Shown here piece after piece: positions 46,683 to 57,611 of a stretch of DNA of 64,000 bases. The notes beneath the pieces are model-generated. The model saw nothing but the letters and a program-made list of their open reading frames with translations, did not search any database and was not told the origin of the DNA. The stretch comes from Sipunculus nudus (taxonomy: Eukaryota; Annelida; Sipuncula; Golfingiida; Sipunculidae), in assembly GCA_026874595.1 (NCBI GenBank), contig CM049307.1, positions 91,975,330 through 92,039,329 of the forward strand, given 5' to 3'. Position numbers and translations under genes: made by a program. Positions within the stretch are counted from its first letter, which is position 1; the number at the start of each line of letters is the position of its first letter.

Positions 46683-47740
46683 TTATTTTATATAGCGTAA
46701 AATCCACAGAGTGCTCTAAAACGCTGTACAAATGATATGAATAAACATAATAAAAATATACATGTGTATGCTCATCAATCAAGATAAAAAGGTATTTATC
46801 CATGCACACAATAAAAGTCTTTATGTACTAAAATGATTTATGAATAAGAATGTTTTCAACTGACTCTTAAACTGAGAATAACTGGACATGGATCTCAACT
46901 TCGCTGGGAGATCATTCCACATTTTAGGCCCTGCGACACTGAAGGCACTATTTTGTACTCGTGTTGATTTTGTGAATGGGACATGCAGTAAATATTGGTC
47001 GGCAGAACGCAGTGCTCTGCATGGATTGTATTGTTGCAACAATTCCTGAAGATACTGGGGTGCAAGCCCATAGACACACTGATATACCAAAGTCAGAACT
47101 TTAAATTTCACTCGCTGTTCAACTGGCAACCAGTGAGGAGCATACAAAACTGGTGTGATGTGTTCCGAATTTGATTTCCCAGTGAGAATTCTAGCTGCAA
47201 CATTTTGAATACGTTGCAGGCGATTCAATTGAGCAGATGTAGCACCGCATAATAGTGAATTGCAGTAATCCAGCTTGGTCGTTATAAATGAATGAATGGC
47301 CGTTTCAAGAGAATCACTATCCAAATATTTCTTTAGTTTGCCTATATTTCGGATGTGCATATAAGCGGACTTGCACACCGATGAGATATGGGCATCCATC
47401 GATGCGTTTGAGTTCATGATGATACCAATATTCCTGGCAGAATGCGAGGGTAAAATATTACAGTTTCCAATGTGAAGTGTGGGTGATGTAAGCTTGTTTC
47501 TCATTGACTGTGATGAAATTACTAAGAATTCGGTCTTGTCACTGTTCAACTTAAGGGTATGTCGACTCATCCAGTTTTGTATTGATGTTATACAGGTTTC
47601 AAGCTGACTAATGGCTCCATCAATGTCGGTGGGTTTGCATGTTATATACATCTGAGTGTCGTCGGCATATAGATGGTAATTTATGCTCATTTTACGAAAT
47701 AGATATCCTAATGATGTTGTGTAGATGGTGAAAAGGTATG
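46648..47740 (-). mobile_element. 5'-truncated CR1/L2-like LINE insertion
   Basis: The minus-strand element ends in a TTA trinucleotide tail (46,650-46,682 on plus) and is cut off at about 47,740. On both sides the sequence matches the uninterrupted orphan unit (33,640-33,720), so it inserted into the already duplicated block. It encodes the reverse transcriptase fragment listed next. Truncation at the 5' end with a microsatellite 3' tail is typical of CR1-group LINEs. Confidence 0.85.
46821..47740 (-). pseudogene. LINE reverse transcriptase, C-terminal part
   Basis: An uninterrupted minus-strand frame of about 305 codons. It runs without an ATG from about 47,740 (YLFTIYTTSLGYLFRK) into NYHLYADDTQMY, the catalytic YADD motif. 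LNSDKTEFLVI and the C-terminal region TTKLDYCNSLL, HWLPVEQRVKFKVLTLVY, STRVQNSAFSVAGPKMWNDL follow. This is the palm-thumb and tail region of CR1/L2-type non-LTR enzymes. The endonuclease and front of the reverse transcriptase are missing, so it cannot move on its own. The absence of stops suggests a young insertion. The first ATG (47,688-47,690) is incidental. Confidence 0.88.
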
Positions 47741-48310
47741 AAAGACCATCGGCCTATAGCTACTGACATCGGTATTCTATCAAAACCATCGGCCGGCAAG
47801 CATCAACATTTTATTTATGCATTTGGCCCACCGAGAAACTACTCAGTAGCCCGGTGGCAGGCCCGGCCCGGAATTGGTTTGAGCAAGGTGTTAATTGCTC
47901 TATTTTAAAAACTGCCAACATTTATTTAATTATAGAGAAATTATTTTGATTCATTTAACTATATATTTCACATGCCTCTGCATGGTAATATGTCATCACT
48001 GATGATTCTAAGGTCATATATTATGTCTCATCGTGTTTTATGAATATATAAATACATATGGTAGCACTCTGGTGAGTTATGTATGGGATTTAGCGATCAG
48101 TAAACCAGTACATATAAACATGATTAAGTTATCTTGATAGTTTTCGTGCCAGCTTGAACCGTTGTTTTCATTTGACAGATAGTACAAACGACTCCATGAT
48201 GGATTCACATTAACGGTTATGTGAAGTGTAATAACTTTCCACGTGCTTCACGAGAACAAATGATCAGATATCGCATTAACGATCAATGGCGGCACTCGTG
48301 TCAGACAAAA
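47741..48310 (+). repeat. duplication block, partner of 33,690-34,270
   Basis: ACTGACATC-xTATTCT, ACCATCGGCC-GCAA, CAGTAGCCCGGT, AATTGGTTTGAGCAAGGTGT, GTAGCACTCTGGTG and CAAACGAC are shared in order with the orphan unit. Confidence 0.75.
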
Positions 48311-48499
48311 GAGCTGAAAAATGATCAGGGGCGGAAACATGATCATGATCTTAGAAAAAGGGGAGGGAGATGTGACGGGAGTGCTGGTTGACTGTATACA
48401 TGACCCGTTATACATACAGAGGTAGAGGAAATCCGTGCAAAACCTAATTCTGTTGCTTCTTTTCTTAATTAAGCGTGTATTAGTCTATTTCCCTAAAAT

Positions 48500-49185
48500 T
48501 TAGGTGGGGAAGAGGGGTGTACCCCCCCCCCCCGTTTAGCTGTAACGCCTCTGATTTATTGATTACTTTTATTCCTTTACTCCTGAAGAGCATCAATACA
48601 TTATACAGTGGTCTACATGGAAATACAAACTGTGAAATTCAATCTAAATTATAGGCGAGATATAAAGATCGAAAATAACAACACTGGCCCGTAATATTAA
48701 CACAACAATAAATGTTTACCTATATATATATATATATATATGTGTGTATATATATATAAATATATATATACACAAATGCATGCAAATCCAATGCCTTGCC
48801 CCCCCCCCCCACTTTATTTGTAACGGATTTCATTTCCCCATTGATTCGTGATTAATATTTATTTTGCATCTTTCGTTTTTATTCATTAGCAATTCGATTA
48901 TTAAGTTATCCGCAGTTCTTTATTTTTTTAGGATATTAATGTACAGCTGTCTGATATCCTCCGTTAAAACAACAACAAAATATTTCTGTATATTTACCAT
49001 GGCTCCTCTGCCGATACTCCTGTACTCGAACTCACGGTCTGTGCTCTGTGCAGTCCTGTGTGCTGGCTATGGCCAAAGAAGCCGGAAGAATGCTACGTTA
49101 AATATAACACTTCAACATAACAGTTATTTATATATATATAAAATATATATAACGTAATGACATACACAGGCACACACACACACAC

Positions 49186-49223
<38 letters not shown>

Positions 49224-49260
49224 GTATATATATATATTTACAAAACAAAAAGTTAAATGC
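48500..49260. repeat. microsatellite-rich stretch
   Basis: C-runs near 48,522 and 48,800, TA runs near 48,722 and 48,750, and a CA run at about 49,169-49,217 followed by TATATA. The 97-codon frame at 48,864-49,157 has no recognisable domain and is not called. Confidence 0.8.
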
Positions 49261-50930
49261 ACAATTTAAGAACGTATTTTTATTAGAGTCAGACACACAT
49301 CAGGCGCGGATAGCCTACAGGATTTTCTTTGCAGAAGGAGGCCTTTGCAATCATGCAACGGGTTATCTTGGGAACATGGAATGCGATTTCCCGGTATTTC
49401 AAGATCTAGCTGGTAACTGAATTTAATTTCCGAAATCGATCATGGTCTCCATGCATACGCTTCCAAAAAGATTGAATTTATTTTTATAAGACGGCAAATA
49501 AAGTGCAATTGGACATTTGTAAAAACATCATAATATACCTTAATGTCGTCCCTATTAAAGCCGAAGGTTTGATGTTGTTACGAGTGGTCTAATGTAACTA
49601 CGTTTTGCGATTCGGTTCCGTCCCAAGTTCCACACTTGCAATTAAGAAGGGAAAAGAGAAATAATCGCGAAAATAAAACCTTGAACAATGTCCCTCATCT
49701 ATTGGTAAACAGTCTTAATTCACGTAATGTTTCTTAATCCATTTGTGTCTCAAGCACGTAAACAATGACTACAGAGTAAGAGGTAAAAATTTTAATATCA
49801 TAATATTAATACGTTCTTTATGTTACCTTTAAATCAATTATTTATATTAATGATAATAAACTAACCTTTAATTTCGCCATCAGTATTGAACAAGAATTTT
49901 AATTGATGTTCCCTAAGATTATCGTAAATTAATTTGGCGACGTGTAAAATAATTATAGTTTGCGTAGGCTACTTTATGGTCTGACCACCGAAGATGGAAC
50001 CGCAAGAAACACTGAAACAGTGAAATCGCGAAGAGTTTCATGGCGAGGACGCGCTTTCTGATTGGTTGATGGCAGGTCAGCACAATATGACAAACGGTCC
50101 TATTGGTAAATAATCAAGAGAAAATATATGAGAACTCTAACTCTAACTCTAAACTGAAAATATAACCACAGATAAATGTTATTCATCCACAGTCACAGGT
50201 ATATTAACATAAACATTCAGCACGTGTTGCAGAACCCGTTATAGTCTGTCCCAGTACCCGTGTCCACGTTTTCTGGGATAATTTTACATACAAGTAAACC
50301 AGTATAAACATGCCTTGTCCAAAAGTTGTAGGAGCTATTCCGCTGACTGCCTGCGTAACAAAAAAAAATGCCTTGCCTTGCATTGAATTCGCATGAGACA
50401 AATAATCCGAAATATGATAAAACAGGTTACAGCGACTTTTTAACCGCCAGAGAAAGGATCATGAACAAACCACACACGTTGATAACGTCAGTGAATTGAA
50501 GGTGATGTTGCACCGATCATTTTGACGTAACTTTTGTCCAACAAACACTACCTGCAGCATAGACATGGAAAGAGTACTGTGGAGGAAGGTATCGTCGATC
50601 CAGCAGTGCCGGGAAGACGCCATCCATGGTCCATCAGCATAAATAACGCAATAAACTCATGATATTTTACATGATATATTACTATTTTACATAAAATCGG
50701 CTGAATATCTGTATATCTACTTTTGGCTAAAGGGAATTTTTAATGGATATTCTTAAAATAATTATCACGAAAATAAATGCGGACAAGGGTTCTGTGACGG
50801 ACTATAGAGTGTGAATCGTCTGGTAATCAGGATCTTGAGATGGGGGTATTTTGATTATATGGTGCCAGAGAGACGTCTTCTTCAGGATAAGATATAGTTG
50901 CCTGGTAATGTATGCTATAAAATGCCAATG
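49261..50930. other. intergenic, fragments of shared blocks
   Basis: 49,300-49,345 resembles 34,836-34,878. 49,960-50,040 (GTAGGCTACTTTATGGTCTG, ACAGTGAAATCGC) matches the blocks at 25,700 and 36,005. No gene was recognised. Confidence 0.5.
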
Positions 50931-51289
50931 CTAACACGAAATGCAATTATCAATGAACAACGGTTCAGCCAACCTCGCAGGTCTTTCAAATTTAGCCCAA
51001 AACCGATTTTTTCGCATGAGCGTTTCACTAATCACATTAGGTGACATGCCTGTAGGGCGCCTTCTTGCCTGCCTATTTAAAATATCGAATAATAAAAAGA
51101 TGGACCATATAGTGGGACAAAAGTCAGATAAGTAAAAGTTGTTAGGGAATGACCCAGAAAAAAGTAACAAATTTAGCCGAAATCTACACTTACGGCAATT
51201 CAAGCGCCTTTGGTTTAACCCACTTACATCTAAGCTGGTCGGCAGGTATTCTCTTGAAAATTCAAATTCTGTTAAGCGACATTTTAATT

Positions 51290-52710
51290 TCGCATATCGA
51301 TACCACACTAATAAGCTACATTCGATATTCGCATTATAATATCGATTATCACACAAATCACCGTCACTCGATATTCACCGGCGAAATAGGGGAAAACTAT
51401 CAGCGCTCAGCTAGTTCGACACCTGGTCAACTTGGACAAATATTTAATACATGTTTGGGAAACGATTGGCATGACTTTAGATATTTGCACGCCAATATCA
51501 CACAGACAAGCGATATTTGCGTGCTGTTACGGAACCTAATATAAACAGATCACGTATGCGTGATGAACACAAATTTTGTAATGGAGATAAAAAACAAATC
51601 AGATTCTGAAACACTAGGCAGCGTGAAATGTCTAGGGAAATGAATAAAGAAGTCAGTGGTTTTTGTTAACAAATAACTATAATTTATTCTCAAAACAACC
51701 CCTAACAATACAATACACTAAATCAATACAATTATATAGTAAAACAGCGTTATAGCAACAAGTCAATATAATCACACAGAAAGATAATGGTACAGTACCT
51801 CGATACCAACACCGTCACCCCGATAAGTCCTTTGAATGTAAACTCTCGGAGAATGACAGTCCAGAGGAAAATTCTTGCAACAACACAGAAAGTTAACTGA
51901 AGTTCAAATGTATAAAATCCAGGAGAAAATCTTTGAAAATGTATGATTGCCGCATTCGTCGGATAAGGTCTTAGAATCTGACACACGCTTCTGCGTCCGC
52001 TGGTATCTGCTCTGCTGTCAGCCCCCTGGTTCTAAAAACAGCCCCTTTATATACTTCACACCCCAAGCCGGGAATTTTCCACTTCTCGAACAGTCTATAA
52101 GGTCTTGCCCAACACACGTTTCGAATTCTCTAGAAAGAACAGCGCTGTGTATCTCCACACACCAGGCTCATCACGTGACCCAAGACCAGGCGTGAAAGCT
52201 CAAGGCTCACATGACAACGAGAGTTCAACCAACACGGATTAAACATAGAATGCAATACGCGGCCAGACACGCTCGAGCGCCATAACAGGAGCTACGCCCG
52301 TGCCACACAATAAAAAGAGCACCTGTAACAATGCGAATATCGAATATCACACAAATCAGCGACATTTGATTTTTACCAGCAAATATCACAAAAACCACAT
52401 CTATTGGTGAAATTCGATATTCGATAATCGCATGCGACATTCCGGCAAAACTGTCGGCGCTGGACTAGTTCGACAAACTGACCAATGGGAAGTGACAGGC
52501 AATGACCTTAGAAATTTGAACGCCAATGTCACGCAGAAAAGCGTTATCCCTGCAATATCGAATATCGAATGTCCCTGATTTGGGGTAATTGATATTGGCA
52601 TGATATGAGCGCATGATATTCGATATTCGCATGCGAATATCCAATGTCCCTGATTTGAGTGATATTCGATATTCGCAGGATATGAGTGATATTTCAAATA
52701 TCGATCAAAC
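51290..52710. repeat. diverged tandem repeat rich in CGATATTC, split by an LTR
   Basis: 51,350-51,534 and 52,331-52,560 are diverged copies: CACACAAATCA, CAGCGCT/CGGCGCT, CTAGTTCGACA, TGACTTTAGATATTTG / TGACCTTAGAAATTTG and CGCCAAT-TCAC-CAGA. Between and after them are many GATATTCGATATTCG variants, including a perfect 20-bp palindrome at 52,622-52,641. The solo LTR lies between the two copies. Confidence 0.75.
51535..52330 (-). mobile_element. second solo LTR of the same family (about 796 bp)
   Basis: Inverse-oriented relative of 6,724-7,530. In plus coordinates it starts TGTTACGGAACC and ends ACCTGTAACA. The flanks read GTGC before and ATGC after, a probable 4-bp target duplication with one change. 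CTCTCGTTGTCATG, the TATA region and GACATTTCACGCTGCCTAGT (minus strand) match the first copy. Terminal bases are intact here, unlike the 3' end of the first copy. No internal retrotransposon sequence adjoins it. Confidence 0.85.
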
Positions 52711-52829
52711 TAGTGTATAGCGACGGCTAAAGCTATGCAATTAAGAAGTACGAAAGAGTGTCATTGTTATTAGATTATCGACGAGCCCTTCGGTTATAGA
52801 GATCTTAATTAAAATAATTCATTTACAGT

Positions 52830-53160
52830 TATTTTTTTTCTTTCACGCGTCACGTATAATCTAACAATATTCCTGATTTATGGCTCCCTTCATTTTAATC
52901 ACAACGTGATCATCATATATACATCAACAATAAAATTGATAAGATCACGCGTAGTCCTATAATAAACCTTGGTTTATTTATCTATCAGTTCACTGGGGCA
53001 GGGTCCCTCTGTATTATTGGTGCCAAAATATGTTCATTCTTCTTGATTACATCCAAACATATAGAGATGACTATTTTTAACTAACAATGTTGCAAGGTAT
53101 ACTTTGTAAAAATTCAAGAACAATGATATTTAAACACCCAATCATTCTTAAAAAATGTAA
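52830..53160 (+). repeat. duplication block, partner of 27,630-27,970
   Basis: Far downstream edge of the similarity between units 2 and 3 (GTGATCATCATATATACATC; AACCTTGGTTTATTTAT). Beyond it I see no further shared unit sequence. Confidence 0.7.
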
Positions 53161-53292
53161 ATATAATAACAGTTATAGCTGGGTCCTCAACAAGCGTCAG
53201 TTATCTGATGATCGCCCGGGTGCCTATACCGGCAACGGCGTGAAACTCCGAGTTATAACAAGATGATTCAGCGTGCTTAACGTTTAGTATAT

Positions 53293-53577
53293 TGTTACGG
53301 GGTGCATAAAAGCGGACCGAACTGTCTCGCTGGTGCAGCTTGCTTTTCTAGCAAAGCGGTTGGAACGCCGGACTTATGCGCCACCCACATGGGTTCGAAT
53401 CCCGGATCGGCCAAGTATTTCCCCCTGAACAGTTTTTCTTCGTAACAAAATGGGGGCTGTTCCAACGTGACGGTAAACTTTGTGGCCCAGGAAATAAGCT
53501 CACCAATAAACGACTTCTGGGATAATTGGTCTTTTTCTGATTACAGAACGCTCTTTAGAGGAGGGGGGGGGGGGGTT
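53293..53577 (+). mobile_element. partial miniature LTR element (5' LTR and interior)
   Basis: LTR 53,293-53,447 (155 bp) starts TGTTACGG and ends CGTAACA. Three bases later TGGGGGCTGTTCC marks the primer-binding site. The interior continues with GTGACGGTAAACTTTGTGGC and GGGATAATTGGTCTT, and ends in a purine tract that has become a G-run (about 53,560-53,575). No 3' LTR follows. Inside the LTR are a perfect A box (TAGCAAAGCGG, 53,349-53,359) and a perfect B box (GGTTCGAATCC, 53,392-53,402). Confidence 0.85.
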
Positions 53578-55680
53578 TAAGCCGGGTGCTCAATTCCCGA
53601 TTTTATCAAGCGACATTGTCGTGCGATTTTTTTTTGGCCGATTTTCTCAGTCGGCTGAAAATCAGCTCGGTTCAGTTGGCCGGTTTTTCGGTGTCACATT
53701 TACCGACGCCCGTGTTCCCACCTCTCGATTATCGCCGAAGTAGTCTGTTACATCATGGCGATCTGATACTGAGCTTTCTAGGTGAAAACCCAAAAGGAAA
53801 TATTTGTTCGCTTTGTGGCTTGTCCAAAGAATTATGTGTCGGAAGAGTGACTTGTGGGTTAAAATTTGGCTTGAGTGTAGAGAGGAACCAGGGGCACATA
53901 AACAGTACACTTGTATGCGAACTGAGACAGGAGGATGAACCGTCCTTCATCAATATAATGGTTTTCTTCGCATATCTCAGAAGCGGGTCCAGGATTTAGG
54001 AAAAGAATGGTCCAACCCTAGACTAAAAACAAAACCTAAAGAAAGGTCCCCAGGTCCGAAAGGATTGGTCTTAAACCCTTTAAACGATTGCGGCGGCAGA
54101 TCTGCAGGATTTGGTAAAACCAAACATCCAGCATCAGGATACTACATTCAGAAGGGCTATTTCACCAGATATGAACTCTAATTTAGAAAATGACATTCTA
54201 ATTGCATGTGTGTGTGATTTCTAGGATTTCCTGTTTCCAGAAATTCAAATAAGTAATATGTAATCTTTTATTCTGCATAAACCAGCCAACACTTCACTTG
54301 ACTGGTACACACCACAAACGCCAACAGCAGCGGGTATTTTGCGTGATTATGTTTTAATTTTTATCATTCATTCCCGCAGACGTGAGATAATCAGTTATAT
54401 ATCTGGCGACTCTCTGTCATCTGTCAGATTAAATATATTTTTAAACGAATTAAAGTACAGCATCGCGTACCAATGCCGCTGACCTATGTTCGTTCAGTAT
54501 TATGTTTACAGAAATGTTCTCACATTGTAATTACAAGAAGGGATACTCCTTTATAATCAAATACTTATAGTAGGAATTCGGTTCACGTTTGTTCGCAATG
54601 TTCCCTAAAACCGCGTTGTGTACAATACTGTGCCATACATCATTTTAATTGCTATTATCCCCTTAGTGACATAGGCGATATGAAAATAAATAATTTTTAA
54701 TGTACATATAATTTTGAGTGATTTTTCCGTTTATTTTACCGAGCACAGCCGAACCGCCCTCGGCAATCACCGGAATGCGTGCATCGTGGTCACTCATCCT
54801 AAAACACTAAGGTAATTGTTCATATGAATAACGCTTGCTTTCAGTTAGGGATTTGAGCATGTCTGGCTTACATTTGAATGAGGCTCTCACCCACGTGCGT
54901 GGCCAGTAAAAGAAAAAAAAACACATTTTTCTCGCTATTTGAAATGGAGAGTTCAACCCCGGAGGATTAATGACAAAACCTAATTCAAGGTCCCAATTTA
55001 AGGAACAGGGCTAGGGTGGGGTGGTGGAGGGGATTGAAGGCCTCATAATTTTTCTGATACGATGAAAAAAGGTTGCGGTGGCTGAAAATTGGAGCCTCTG
55101 CTGTAATCCCGTTGGGTCCGCCTCTGCTACTTACCATGTATGCATATTTTTCATTTTTTCTTCAGGAACAGTTTCCTTGCAAAGAACATTTGATTAATCG
55201 TTCATGTGTTCCTCACATCAACCTATTCTTTATACGTCCAACGATAGAAGCCAGTCAAATATCAACGAAACACTGAATGCCCCCGCGTCTGATTCCGGTT
55301 CGCAATGTAAACCATCACTGACCAGGTCTAAAAGGTAAACATATACCGGGTTGAGATTTTTTTGGCCACGAGCACAGCGCCACAAAATAACTGTAAAAAA
55401 AAAATTTGTACATATCCGATTCAGAGAGTATCACACTAAAATCTATATTTTCTTTTAAATTTTAGAATAAAATATGAGCCAACATTCAACATCTCAGTAA
55501 ATATATCTCCCCAACCCCGGTAAAAAGCCCGGTATACCGGGTTTATCAGCAATTGTGATTAATTAATTGCAGGTCGTCTTTTAGGAATACATGAAATTTG
55601 AATCTTTACCAAAATCGGTCTTTAATTCTTTTTAAATACAGAAATATGCCTTATACAATCACGCCGAAGCCGACAAAATC
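53578..55680. other. intergenic, no gene recognised
   Basis: A 137-codon frame at 53,586-53,999 has no recognisable domain and starts in inverted-repeat-like sequence (GGCCGATTTTCTCAGTCGGC). The rest is AT-rich with no recognised element. Confidence 0.45.
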
Positions 55681-55782
55681 GCGTCGCTTGGGGTGTCACA
55701 CTACACGACAATGTACCCCCGTCGGTACATAGTCGGCCGATCCTGTGAATCGGTCGATAAAATCGGCAAGTAAGCCACCGGC

Positions 55783-56180
55783 TTTAAGGGGTGCATTAAA
55801 GCGGACCGAACTGTCCTCACTAGCGAAGCGGTTGGTACGCCGGACCTGGGTTCGACTCCCGGATCGGCCCAGGATTTTCCCCTCAACAATTTCTCTTCGT
55901 AACAAAATGGGAGCTCGTCTTACGTGACGGTTAACTTTGTGGCCCAGGGAATAAGCTAACCAAAGTGTGATTCCTGGGATAATTAGTCTTTATCTGATAG
56001 CAGAACGCTCTTAAGAGGGGGTGTGTTACGGGGTGACATAAAAGCGGACCGAACTGTCTCGCTAGTGAAGCTAGCTTTGCTAGCGAAGCGGTTGGTTCGC
56101 CGGACTTGTGCGCCACCGACCTGGGTTCGACTTCCGGATCGGCCCAGGATTTTCCCCCTCAACAATTTGTCTTCGTATCA
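55783..56180 (+). mobile_element. full-length miniature LTR element (TRIM-like)
   Basis: 5' LTR 55,783-55,904 has a degenerate first end and is shorter, but ends CGTAACA. The 119-bp interior (55,905-56,023) starts AAATGGGAGCTCGTC (tRNA-Pro-type site with one change) and ends CTCTTAAGAGGGGGTG. The 3' LTR 56,024-56,180 (157 bp) starts TGTTACGGGG and ends CGTATCA. The A box (TAGCGAAGCGG, 56,081-56,091) is perfect; the B box at 56,124 has one change in the 3' LTR and is perfect in the 5' LTR (GGTTCGACTCC). No target duplication can be read because the left end is eroded and a TA microsatellite abuts the right. Confidence 0.86.
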
Positions 56181-56229
<49 letters not shown>

Positions 56230-56230
56230 G
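56181..56230. repeat. (TA)n microsatellite
   Basis: TA run directly abutting the 3' LTR end. Confidence 0.95.
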
Positions 56231-56815
56231 TTTCCAACCTTTCTTAGGGTTTATTCAGGTTAGAGGTCAGCCCGCCGTCACGTGTGGAACACCAAGTCAC
56301 ATGCTCCTATTTTGGTACTTTATAGATAATACTCTTTCAGTCAAGACCAAAGTCTCTCATAAACTCTCCTGTTTACATCCATCACAGTCCTAATCATATA
56401 CACTCGACCTTTTTCTATTAATCCATGCCGAGACATCTAAGCATGGCGGCAAAGGGTTGTACCCATGCGACAAATAACAATACCCCAAACTTGCGACGAA
56501 TTGCCACTTCTCCCCCCCCCCCCGAAATATCTAGCGACTGGTATTGGTATCGGCAATTGATTGTCGATGGAGTATCTATATTGTTATAATTGGGGAGTAT
56601 TTGTGTTGAGATTATATAAACTTCATCAGTAGTAAAACTACACAACCCTTATAAAACCTAGACGTTTCAATCTCTCTTAAAAAATATCCAGTGAGACAAA
56701 TTAACTAATAAATTTTCCTTGCGATACAGATTACATGATAATTTTAAAGAAATTATCTGCCTGGTGTACCCGTTTTTGGTTTTTGTATGATAAATGATCC
56801 TTTTAAATTAAAAGC
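56231..56815. other. intergenic, no gene seen
   Basis: Contains a C-run near 56,513 and nothing recognised as a gene. Confidence 0.4.
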
Positions 56816-57230
56816 CATTAAAGGGGCCTATTCTAAAATCTGACCAATATCTAACTAAAGATATTCCATTGATCCTTCCACCAAAACAGGCAAGTGAACG
56901 CAGATCCTATCTTAGAGTGTTTTTTTTTTTTGGTTTTGTTTTGTTTACATTCCCGTGTTTTTTAACATGTGCGGACTCCAAAGTAATAAAAAAATCATCA
57001 AAGACGAATTTAGGCGAAACCGGAATTTTGCAAATCAGACGAACGAGAATTTTCCAAATGCCGTTTTGAAACTAGTGACTTTCAACGCCCGCACATATGC
57101 TACCAATCACCTGAGGTACGTGTTTATTTTCTGTTTGTCTCCACATTTGCATGGGCCTTGTTTACTAACAGCTTGTACAAAAACAAACATAAACCGCCCC
57201 ACCCACTTGGCATGATACCAGACAACTCCA
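56816..57230 (+). repeat. dispersed TTAAAGGGGCCTATTC repeat
   Basis: Relative of 26,694-26,990 and of the stretches at 24,730, 32,827 and 45,769: ATTAAAGGGGCCTATTCTAA, ATTCCATTGATCC, then GCACATATGCTACCAATCAC. It probably represents a dispersed element that is also part of the duplication units. Confidence 0.6.
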
Positions 57231-57365
57231 GATAAAAAATAAACATTTCCGAGGAGTGGTCACAGAAGATTCAATTGCGTGATAACAATAGGGCAGCACT
57301 GATGAAAGGACAGATGTATGCACATATGAAACAGAGCAGCAACGTTTCCTTCAAATTTAAACGGG

Positions 57366-57611
57366 TACTTGTTAATGCAAAATAAAGTGATACGGTATAT
57401 GATTAATGCTCATGCTAGAATGCATATAGGTAACAATCAGTTAAAATATACAGATATTCTACCAGTATCATACAGGGTAGATCAACTGAAACTGAAATGG
57501 AAATGCACCTAGATAGCCTACTTGAGAGATAATATTGACTTGATTAATATGCAGCACAGATACAGGACAAGTTATAATAAACTGACATGTTCAATACCGA
57601 GGGTCAAAGGA
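57366..57611 (+). pseudogene. LINE reverse transcriptase C-terminal fragment
   Basis: One frame with a single TAG reads YLLMQNKVIRYMINAHARMH, IGNNQLKYTDILPVSYRVDQ, then a stop, then RDNIDLINMQHRYRTSYNKL and IPRVKG. This is the thumb/tail pattern of CR1/Jockey-type non-LTR enzymes (QNKVIR, LPVSYR, YNTR-like, PRVKG). It is cut where the GC-rich block begins and no catalytic motif is present. Confidence 0.7.

Noticed and set aside
50931-51356. 141-codon minus-strand frame and overlapping plus-strand frames
   Set aside because: No recognisable domain; they lie beside and partly in the diverged CGATATTC repeat.
53349-53402. A functional tRNA gene
   Set aside because: A and B boxes have tRNA spacing, but the acceptor stem does not pair and the anticodon arm is degenerate. 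The sequence lies inside an LTR.
53586-53999. 137-codon plus-strand frame
   Set aside because: No recognisable family, a weak start context and overlapping frames on the other strand of similar length; not enough to call a gene.
53293-56180. Simple tRNA-derived SINEs instead of LTR elements
   Set aside because: TGTTAC/GTAACA borders on both repeats, a primer-binding site, a purine tract and a 4-bp target duplication in one copy fit an LTR element better. SINE origin of the LTR's core remains possible.
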